Shown here: positions 24,438-31,712 of the stretch, one piece after another | Layout: the number at the start of each line of letters is the position of its first letter | How positions within the stretch are numbered: position 1 is the first letter of the stretch | Assembly (NCBI RefSeq): GCF_000147335.1 | Contig: NC_014533.1 | Coordinates: 372,001 to 436,000, forward strand | Direction: 5' to 3' | Source of the DNA: Gloeothece verrucosa PCC 7822 | Lineage (GTDB): Bacteria > Cyanobacteriota > Cyanobacteriia > Cyanobacteriales > Microcystaceae | Length of the DNA: 64,000 nucleotides | Notes under the pieces: model-generated | The model's input: the letters and a program-made list of their open reading frames with translations, nothing else | Told to the model about the DNA's origin: nothing | Database searches by the model: none | Translations under genes and position numbers: made by a program

Positions 24438-26864
24438 TTAACTGTTAGCAGTTGCTTTAACAGCAATTTGTTTATAAGTTGCTAAAGCTTGGGCCACACA
24501 ATGATCCATATTTAAATACTTGTAAGTAGCCAAACGACCAACAAAATAAACACCAAACGTTGATTCAGCTAAGTCACGGTAATGTTTATAAATTTCCTGG
24601 TTTTCTGGGCGAGGAATCGGATAATAAGGGTCACCCTCGGCAGTGGGAAACTCATAAACAATACTGGTTTTGTTATGTTCTTGTCCTGTTAGATACTTAA
24701 ACTCAGTGACACGAGTGTATAAATGTTCATTAGGATAATTCACCACTGGGGCAGGTTGAAATACCGGGACATGATGAGTTTCATGTTTGAAATTGAGAGA
24801 GCGATAAGGCAGTTTACCAAAACGATAATCAAAAAACTCATCAACAGGCCCAGTATAAACCATTTCACGGCAAGGAATCGCTTTTTGAATTTCTCGATAG
24901 TCGGTATTAAGCATCACTTTAATATTAGGATGGCTTAACATCTTTTCAAACATTCGAGTAAAACCATGTAGCGGCATCGCTTGATAACTATCAGTAAAAT
25001 AGCGATTATCCCGATTAGTACGAGTGGGAATACGAGCAATAACCGATTTATCTAATTCTGAAGGATCTAAACCCCATTGCTTGCGGGTATAATTACGAAA
25101 GAATTTTTCATAGAGTTCTTGACCCACTTTACTGATAACCACATCTTCACTGGTACGAATGATATCTCGAGGTTCGGCCACAGATTTAAAAAAGTCTGCC
25201 ACTTCAAAAGAATTAAGATTCATTCCGTAAAGTTTATTAATAGTATCAAGATTGATGGGAATCGGTACTAACTGTCCATCAACGCTGGCAAGTACCCGGT
25301 GTTCATATTGCCGCCACTGAGTAAATAGAGATAAATATTCAAACACATGGTGAGAATTAGTATGAAAAATATGGGGACCATATTTGTGAACTAAAACCCC
25401 ATGATCGTCATAATGATCATAAGCATTTCCGCCAATGTGGTTACGCTTATCTACCACTAAAACTTTTTTGCCAGATTGACTCGCTAAACGTTCAGCAATG
25501 ACACTACCAGAAAACCCTGCACCGACTACTAAATAATCAAAAAGAAATTCCCTGGTAATAATATTAGGAACTTGGGGAATATCGGTAGTGCGGCTATCAT
25601 AACGAGCGGCAATCGCTGAATCAATCAATTGCAACATCGAATCCCAGGTTTTATCCCAAGAAATAGTTTCTAAAAAAGCATCTACTTGATTGAGCCATTC
25701 TAAGCCGGATATCTCTTCAAGTAAAATATTATCCACCGCCGCCACAAATTCTTCTACCGTGTCAGCAATTTGCACTAACCCTAAATCCCTATAAGGACTC
25801 ACCACATCGCGAATAGAAGTAGAGACAACCGGTTTTCCAGCCGCTAAATATTCAGGGGTTTTGGTAGGACTAATAAAACGGGTAGATTCATTGCGAGCGA
25901 ACGGCAGCATCGCTACATCCCACCCGGCTAAATAATTGGGTAATTCTTGATATTTTTTACCCCCTAAATAATGAATATTTTCTCGTTGGGGTAACGTAGC
26001 TGGATCAATTTTGACAACCGGTCCAACGATGACTAAATGCCAATCAGGACGAGCATCCGCCACCCCGGTTAACAGTTCAATATCCATCCGTTCATCAATT
26101 ACGCCAAAAAATCCTAAGCGCGGATGAGGAATAGCGGCTTGGTCTTCGGGGTCTTCTTGAATATCTCTGCCTTGGGCAAAGTGTGCTACATCAACGCTAC
26201 TGGGGAATGGGTAAATATTTGGGTGCTGATTGGCTTTACTTTCATAAAGACTTTGGCCCCCTGTAAATACGATATCTGCACAGCGAAGGAGTTCGGTTTC
26301 GCAGGCTTTGAGTTTTGGGGAAGCACCTTTAAAAGCCGATAATTCATCCATGCAGTCATAGACGATAGCGGCGGGTTCTAAATGGCGTGTAAATTCAAGC
26401 GCCATTGGTGTGTAATACCAACTGATATGCTTGTAGATTTTTTGTTTGATCAACAAGCTATCGATGAGTTGTTGTAAAAGTGTATTGATAGCTGTTTCAT
26501 TTAAACCTTGGGGTAGATGAGGAACGGCAACAAATACGCCGCTTTCATCTTGATTAATTTCCCATTTTGCCACTGATTCTGAATCAAAAATTGGCTCCTC
26601 TACAAAAAATACTCTCCTTCCTACTGCACAACGACTAAGTAAATGTTGTGGTCTTTGATAGACAAAGTTCCAACGTAAATGAGATAAACAAATTACATCT
26701 AAATTACCTAATTTCTCTCGCGGAAAATTTGCATTAATTAAAGCTAATTCTTTTTGTAGAGAGCTAATTGAAGGGCTGTTTTCATCTAAAAAACTTGGGA
26801 TCTTAATCTCCATTTGGCTATTTCCATTCACCTGATTTTTGGGCGACTCGTTTTTATTGATCAT
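24438..26864 (-). CDS. glf: Fusion: glycosyltransferase and UDP-galactopyranose mutase
   Basis: 808 residues. The N-terminal part (about 50-420) is a GT-B glycosyltransferase-like domain (DVICLSHLRWNFVYQRPQHLLSR, FFGVIDERMDIELL, IVGPVVKIDPATLP, MLPFARNESTRFISPTKTPEYLAAGKPVVST with the donor-binding Glu). The C-terminal part (about 435-805) is a complete UDP-galactopyranose mutase: FAD motif YLVVGAGFSGSVIAERLA, HIGGNAYDHYDDHG, KYGPHIFHTNS, YTRKQWG, and the terminal EFKYLTGQEH and RLATYKYLNMD blocks. The mutase makes UDP-galactofuranose, which the fused transferase may consume. First gene of a two-gene minus-strand unit with the GH1/RmlD fusion. galK and galT in the region would supply UDP-galactose. 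Donor and acceptor of the transferase are not predictable. Confidence 0.92.
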   Translation of the reverse strand: MINKNESPKNQVNGNSQMEIKIPSFLDENSPSISSLQKELALINANFPREKLGNLDVICLSHLRWNFVYQRPQHLLSRCAVGRRVFFVEEPIFDSESVAKWEINQDESGVFVAVPHLPQGLNETAINTLLQQLIDSLLIKQKIYKHISWYYTPMALEFTRHLEPAAIVYDCMDELSAFKGASPKLKACETELLRCADIVFTGGQSLYESKANQHPNIYPFPSSVDVAHFAQGRDIQEDPEDQAAIPHPRLGFFGVIDERMDIELLTGVADARPDWHLVIVGPVVKIDPATLPQRENIHYLGGKKYQELPNYLAGWDVAMLPFARNESTRFISPTKTPEYLAAGKPVVSTSIRDVVSPYRDLGLVQIADTVEEFVAAVDNILLEEISGLEWLNQVDAFLETISWDKTWDSMLQLIDSAIAARYDSRTTDIPQVPNIITREFLFDYLVVGAGFSGSVIAERLASQSGKKVLVVDKRNHIGGNAYDHYDDHGVLVHKYGPHIFHTNSHHVFEYLSLFTQWRQYEHRVLASVDGQLVPIPINLDTINKLYGMNLNSFEVADFFKSVAEPRDIIRTSEDVVISKVGQELYEKFFRNYTRKQWGLDPSELDKSVIARIPTRTNRDNRYFTDSYQAMPLHGFTRMFEKMLSHPNIKVMLNTDYREIQKAIPCREMVYTGPVDEFFDYRFGKLPYRSLNFKHETHHVPVFQPAPVVNYPNEHLYTRVTEFKYLTGQEHNKTSIVYEFPTAEGDPYYPIPRPENQEIYKHYRDLAESTFGVYFVGRLATYKYLNMDHCVAQALATYKQIAVKATANS

Positions 26865-27295
26865 AAATAAACCCTTTTTTCATGTTATAATTTTTTATCA
26901 GCAATCTAAAAAACAAAAAATGACTAATATTCCTGTGTTTTAGTGCATTAAGTTAGGGATTTTCACTTGACTGCTTACTATTATAAAAATAATGCTTATT
27001 TGTGCAAATTTCTTCTATCAAAAGGAAGAAATGAAACAAGAATAAAAAAAAGATGAAGTTATCAAGTATTTTTTGATACAAAGACGGTTGCTTTTAAATA
27101 TGTCTTGAGTATAATAGACGTAATTAAGTTTATGAATTAAGGCAGGCTTTACACCGACAATGTAAAAATAGAGAACAGCTTACACCAGTCTGTCAAAAGA
27201 GGCTAAATTCATAAATATAATTTTTGAGTCGGAAATAAATATATAGCCTTTCCTAGTCTACTTACCTTTTGCCTTTATACTCCAACTCTCTGCTT
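26865..27295. other. Divergent promoter region
   Basis: AT-rich gap between the Glf fusion (-) and the MFS gene (+). Apart from the promoter-like pair at 27088-27115, I see no repeats or ORFs. Confidence 0.5.
27088..27115 (+). promoter_or_regulatory. Candidate sigma70 promoter for the MFS gene
   Basis: TTGCTT (27088-27093) and a perfect TATAAT (27110-27115) with 16 bp between. It lies about 180 bp before the MFS start. Chance matches are common in AT-rich DNA. Confidence 0.4.
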
Positions 27296-28726
27296 ATGAC
27301 AACCACAACCACTGAATCTAAATCCTTTGAACAACGACTCGATGAGTCTAAAATTACCCGCATCATGTGGTTACTTTGGGCTTTATCGGCGGGCTTAATT
27401 GCCCTAGATGGTTTTGACTTTTTTATTATTGGTGTCGCACTTCCTTTTTTAAAGCAAGATTTTAGTTTAAATGCTTTAGAAATAGCGGCAGTGGCCGTAG
27501 CGGCGGTAGCTGGTTCATTGGTAGGCTCTTTAACATTAGGTCCGCTTACCGACAAAATCGGACGACAAACAATGCTTTTAGTAGATGTGGCAATTTTTGT
27601 CATAGCCACCACAGGAACCGTTTTAGCCTGGAATGCGACCTCTTTAATGATCTTTCGTTTTCTGGTGGGTGTGGGTATAGGGGCTGATTATCCCATTAGC
27701 GTTTCTTATATTACTGAAAATGTCCCTTCTCGCTTGCGAGGCCGGATGGTGATAGGTGCTTTTACCTTTCAAGCTATCGGTGCTTTTTTGGGCGCTATAA
27801 CTGGATTGATCGTTATTTATTTATTTCAAACATTTTACCCGGATTCTTCTATACCCGCCATTCACTATGCCTGGCGTTGGATGTTAGGAGTAGGATTAGT
27901 GTTGGCTATAGCAGTAGCCTTTCTGCGGCTGAGTTTTTTATTGGAAAGCCCCCTTTATCATATAGCTAGAAAGGAATATCAAGAAGCATCCCAAGCCGCT
28001 TCTATATTACTCGCTCAACCAATTATTATTACTTCAGAAACCGACCCACCCTCCAATGAGCCTGTATTGCCTTACGGTGCTTTATTTGCCTCTAAATACC
28101 GTAAAAGAACCCTATTAGCCGCAGTTCCCTGGTTTTTTCAAGATATAGCTACTTATGGCATAGGGATTTTTACGCCAGCTATTATTGGTGTTCTGGCCTT
28201 TGCCGGTGAAGATAATTTTATGGCTCGGGAAATGGCTTCTGCTCAAGGAGCGGCTTTAGTCGATTTGTTTTTGATTGCCGGGTTTTTGATAGCGGTGTGG
28301 TTAGTTGACAGCGTAGGACGAATTAAACTACAAATTGTCGGGTTTTTAGGGATGGCGGTAGGATTGATGATTTTAGCTTGGTCTAATAGTGGTTCTTCCC
28401 CTAATCAATCCCATATTACCTTAATTTTTCTGGGATTTTTCATTTTTAACGTGATGATGAATGCTGGGCCTAATTCCACAACCTTTTTATTGTCAGGAGA
28501 AATTTTTCCCACTTCTATTCGCGCCAGTGGGGCAGGGTTTGCAGCAGCTTTTGCTAAAGCCGGAGCGGTATTAGGAACGTTTGCCTTACCTATTCTCCAA
28601 CAATTTTTGGGAACTCCCACTCTGTTGCTATTGCTGGCTTTGTTTTGTGTTCTAGCCGCTCTGATTACTTATATTTATCGTATAGAAACTACTGGCAAAT
28701 CTCTTGAGACGGTGAGCGAAAACTAA
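27296..28726 (+). CDS. MFS transporter, metabolite:H+ symporter type
   Basis: 12-helix major facilitator, 476 residues from ATG 27296. That start is preferred to an upstream in-frame TTG at 27269 because MTTTTTESKSFEQRLDESK is a typical polar N-terminus. Motifs: ALDGFDFFIIGVALPFL in helix 1 with the D/E of the symporter families, GPLTDKIGRQTMLL (motif A, loop 2-3), FRFLVGVGIGADYPIS (helix 4), PSRLRGRM (loop 4-5), FLLSGEIFPTSIRASGAGFAAA (helix 10 region). Closest by eye to the sugar or aromatic-acid:H+ symporter families; the substrate is not determined. Adjacent to galactose genes, it could import a sugar, but this is only context. No strong Shine-Dalgarno. Confidence 0.88.
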   Translation: MTTTTTESKSFEQRLDESKITRIMWLLWALSAGLIALDGFDFFIIGVALPFLKQDFSLNALEIAAVAVAAVAGSLVGSLTLGPLTDKIGRQTMLLVDVAIFVIATTGTVLAWNATSLMIFRFLVGVGIGADYPISVSYITENVPSRLRGRMVIGAFTFQAIGAFLGAITGLIVIYLFQTFYPDSSIPAIHYAWRWMLGVGLVLAIAVAFLRLSFLLESPLYHIARKEYQEASQAASILLAQPIIITSETDPPSNEPVLPYGALFASKYRKRTLLAAVPWFFQDIATYGIGIFTPAIIGVLAFAGEDNFMAREMASAQGAALVDLFLIAGFLIAVWLVDSVGRIKLQIVGFLGMAVGLMILAWSNSGSSPNQSHITLIFLGFFIFNVMMNAGPNSTTFLLSGEIFPTSIRASGAGFAAAFAKAGAVLGTFALPILQQFLGTPTLLLLLALFCVLAALITYIYRIETTGKSLETVSEN

Positions 28727-28829
28727 AAGGAGTTACGCATTCCTGATTAAAACCAACCATTTTATGTCCGAAGCGAGCGATAACGAACAATCTCAAACCC
28801 TAATCATTTCCTTAGAGTGCGTAAGTTTT
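28727..28829. repeat. Dispersed palindromic repeat, family 1
   Basis: About 103 bp right after the MFS stop codon. Left end AAGGAGTTACGCATTCC, right end GAGTGCGTAAGTTTT, interior ATTAAAACCAACCATTTTATG and CAATCTCAAACCCTAAT as in the copy at 12926. Confidence 0.8.
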
Positions 28830-28948
28830 AAAGTTGACTGTGTAAGTTAGCACTTACTTGCGCCTTGTCCAATTAATTAAAATTTTAGATTGTGTTAATT
28901 TTTTCGAGGCAAATGGGAATAATAAAAATAGAATACAAGGAGGTCGTT

Positions 28949-29098
28949 ATGTCAAACTATTATTATGACAACCAAGGCAAACTTTGTTACAACCGTTGGG
29001 TAGAAGTTGTTCCTAACCGTAAAGTCTGTTTAGTTTATCGAGAAAACAATCAAGGCACCTTTGAATTAGATAATACTGAACCTAATCATCAGTCCTAG
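28949..29098 (+). CDS. Small hypothetical protein, 49 residues
   Basis: Starts at ATG 28949 with a perfect AAGGAGG Shine-Dalgarno sequence (28937-28943) 5 bp before it, the best ribosome binding site in the window, so it is very likely translated. The protein begins MSNYYYDNQGKLCYNRW and has two cysteines, several aromatic residues and an acidic tail; no membrane segment. No known family recognised. A longer version from TTG 28892 is in frame but lacks a ribosome binding site. It stands alone. Confidence 0.65.
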   Translation: MSNYYYDNQGKLCYNRWVEVVPNRKVCLVYRENNQGTFELDNTEPNHQS

Positions 29099-29800
29099 CT
29101 TAACTAACTAAGTCACTGGCCACTTTTTTAACTTAACTGTGCAATCAGATACGAGGTATCGTTACCACTTATGCATAGAGTGCTTTATGTATGTTCAGCT
29201 AGTGAATATAATAAAATTGTTGGTTTTGGGATTTAGCCAAGCCGCTTTTTAACTGTTGACAGTTATCCCTACTTAAATCAGACATGATTAATTTGCTATT
29301 TATCCGCTTTTTTTATAAATCTAACTTTTACACCCCACACCCTACCTTAATTATAAGTTTCGTGTCACCCCGTCAAGGGTTAAAGGGGAAAGGTTAAATG
29401 TTTTGGTTTAAACAAATCTTGTGAAATTCTAGTTCAAAATTATTTTTTTGATTATCTAAAAACTTTTTATCAACTTTTGTACTTCTAAAAAATAATTGAG
29501 GAATTTTTTCTTTAACTTTTTGTTTAATTTCCATATATTTAAAAAATTGTAATTAAATCTAATTTTAAACTCAAGCAATAAAAATCTATCAACGAAAACT
29601 TAAACTAACAGGGTAAATTGGGCAATCGAGAAGGGGGAATGGGGAAAGAATAAAATAGCCTGGGGTGCAACACTCGTGTTCCGCACTTTGTCCCTTCGCC
29701 TTTAACCTTTCCCCGATATGAGAAAGTTTTAAATAAATTGGTGCAAGCTCTGAGTTTTAGGGTGTCAGCGTTTCTTCTATTTTTAATGATGCCCACCTAC
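29099..29800. other. Non-coding region with inverted repeat copies
   Basis: No convincing gene. It contains GGGTTAAAGGGGAAAGGTTA near 29373 and its inverse (CTTTAACCTTTCCCC near 29699), i.e. two inverted copies about 320 bp apart, and a family 3 palindrome GGTGCAACA-CTCG-TGTTCCGCACT at about 29664-29686. A 63-residue ORF on the minus strand at 29605-29796 overlaps these repeats and is rejected. The region lies after the last gene of the lipid cluster and may include its terminator, but no clear hairpin with a T run was seen. Confidence 0.5.
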
Positions 29801-31420
29801 TTATTGTTTAAGTAAATAGTCAAGAGCATAATCTTCACCGGGAAGAGTTTGTTCAAGTTCTCCAATGGATTCAGTATAACTAGAGATTAACGCTTGATTT
29901 TCATCAGCATTTTGGTAAGCCGAGGTAACCGGTGAACCCTTCAGAGCTTTAGAAAAAGTAAAATCAAATTGAGCTTGAGTCCAAGTAATAGCACGAGCTA
30001 ATTCAGGGGATGGACTGACGTTGTATTTTCCTTGTAGCATCGCTAATAAAAATCCATAAGTGCCTAATTCACCCATGAGGGTGAAAGCCCAGCTTCGAGC
30101 AGAGCTTTTATTAGCAAAAGGTTCAACAGAAACGGACCATCTTTCATAGATCTCTTGAAGTTTATTAGTTAAATCATTCCAAAGATCCACAGCCGCTAAC
30201 TGCTCACAGAAAAACCTTTCTAATTCTTTTCTGGGCCGAACTAAAGATGAACCAAAAAACATATTAAGGGTTTCAGTAGGGCCTTCAAAAATGCGGAATA
30301 TTCTAGCATCACGTAGAATTTGAGGAGCAATATTGGTTTCAATATAGCCGCGTCCCCCCAAAAGTTGAATCAGATCATCTGCCGCCTGTCCCAGAAATTC
30401 AGGACCCGAAGTTTTGCAAGCAATATAAGCCTCAGTGGGAACAGAAACTCCCCGGTCAAGGAGTTCCGCAAGTCCATACACTAAAGTTTCTACGGCTGTG
30501 ATGGCGGCGGTAAGATTACTCATACGTACCAGCGTTACTGGATTATCCATCAATTTTCCTGTGCCAATATCGCGACCGGTGGCATACTTTAACATAAGCT
30601 GGGCACAACGCTTCATCGCACCAACACTTTTAGCCGCAATAGCCAGACGGGTATACAACATAACATCTTGAGCCACTGTCATTCCCGAACCAATTTGACC
30701 TAAAAGATTGGTTTCATTGACTAATACGTCCTCAAGATGTACAGCATTCTGGACTATACCCCGCATACCCATCGTTAAAGCTTCTAGTCCGTGATTTAAT
30801 CCTGGAGTCAGTTGTCGCACAGCAAAGCCGGTGATGCCAGCCGGCTTATTTTGCTCATCATAAAGTTGAACAAAAACATTAACAACACCCGCCCATGACC
30901 CTAAACCAATCCAACTTTTTTGTCCTTGTAACAGCCATTGGCCTTGTTGTTGCATGATTCCTGTGGCAGATATCGCTCTCGGATTGGAACCCGCACCCGG
31001 TTCTGTTAAAGCAAAAGCGGCTAATTCACGGCCTGTCGCTAGATTAGATAATATCTCTTCACGAAAAGTATCTGTGGCATATCGTTCTATCGTACGAATT
31101 CCTAAAAAACTATTGATTACGACAAATGTCGCTAGTGCAATATCAATGCCGGCCAGTTGTTCCACTACCCGAAGCGAATCAACATTTGTCAGCGCTAAAC
31201 CCCCATACTTTTTCTGGACTTGCATCCCCAATAATCCTTGATTGCCAAAATCGAGAATAATATAAGGAGGAATACAACGACGCTCATCAATTAAACGAGA
31301 GTTAATACGCTTATTCGCATAAGTCCGTACCCAACTAATGAGATCATTAGCTTTTTGTTGACTCATCTGGGAGTTAATAGAGGTATCATCAGATGCAGGG
31401 CTAGATTGTAAAGTAACCAT
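29801..31420 (-). CDS. Acyl-CoA dehydrogenase-like flavoprotein (lipid cluster)
   Basis: 539 residues, FAD-dependent alpha,beta-dehydrogenase family. Motifs: LGMQVQKKYGGLALTN, ELAAFALTEPGAGSNPRAI (FAD/substrate signature), GQKSWIGLGSWAGVVNVF, QLLGGRGYIETNIAPQILRDARIFRIFEGPTETL with the catalytic-position Glu at about residue 378. A further helical extension of about 120 residues follows the usual core, also present in the paralogous domain of the FAAL fusion. Both share an unusual start, RRCIPPYI(I/V)LDFGNQGL(L/M)G. Likely acts on an acyl chain held on the cluster's carrier protein rather than on CoA; this is inferred from the setting. Last gene of the minus-strand cluster. Confidence 0.88.
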   Translation of the reverse strand: MVTLQSSPASDDTSINSQMSQQKANDLISWVRTYANKRINSRLIDERRCIPPYIILDFGNQGLLGMQVQKKYGGLALTNVDSLRVVEQLAGIDIALATFVVINSFLGIRTIERYATDTFREEILSNLATGRELAAFALTEPGAGSNPRAISATGIMQQQGQWLLQGQKSWIGLGSWAGVVNVFVQLYDEQNKPAGITGFAVRQLTPGLNHGLEALTMGMRGIVQNAVHLEDVLVNETNLLGQIGSGMTVAQDVMLYTRLAIAAKSVGAMKRCAQLMLKYATGRDIGTGKLMDNPVTLVRMSNLTAAITAVETLVYGLAELLDRGVSVPTEAYIACKTSGPEFLGQAADDLIQLLGGRGYIETNIAPQILRDARIFRIFEGPTETLNMFFGSSLVRPRKELERFFCEQLAAVDLWNDLTNKLQEIYERWSVSVEPFANKSSARSWAFTLMGELGTYGFLLAMLQGKYNVSPSPELARAITWTQAQFDFTFSKALKGSPVTSAYQNADENQALISSYTESIGELEQTLPGEDYALDYLLKQ

Positions 31421-31468
31421 AATTATTGAGAAATTAACTAGGTGAACAAAAGCTTAGGCAAGAGGCAA

Positions 31469-31646
31469 TAAGTACCTGGACAAAAATCAAGTTAACTGTG
31501 AGGTTAGGGTGTCGGGTGTCGGGTAATTGTAGCCATTTTACAATTCTTTATATAGAGTGCTTGATTTATGTCCGACTACTTAGGCACGAGATGAGAATTT
31601 TTATATTTCGTAACACAATGTCTTTTATTGATGTCCAGGTACTTAA
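31469..31646. repeat. Dispersed palindromic repeat, family 2 (178 bp)
   Basis: Terminal inverted repeats TAAGTACCTGGACA (31469-31482) and TGTCCAGGTACTTA (31632-31645). Fills most of the gap between the condensation/thioesterase gene and the acyl-CoA dehydrogenase gene of the same operon. Internal GGTGTCGGGTGTCGGG is a short tandem. Confidence 0.8.
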
Positions 31647-31712
31647 CAATAATAAAATATAAGAGTGAGGTTTATTTACGATTTTTTATCAAACCTTTTT
31701 TAACCGAATATT

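Noticed and set aside
27269..27271. TTG start of the MFS transporter
   Set aside because: The ATG at 27296 is in frame and gives a typical polar N-terminus; no ribosome binding site supports the TTG.
29605..29796. 63-residue minus-strand ORF
   Set aside because: Overlaps repeat palindromes, with no ribosome binding site or recognisable composition.
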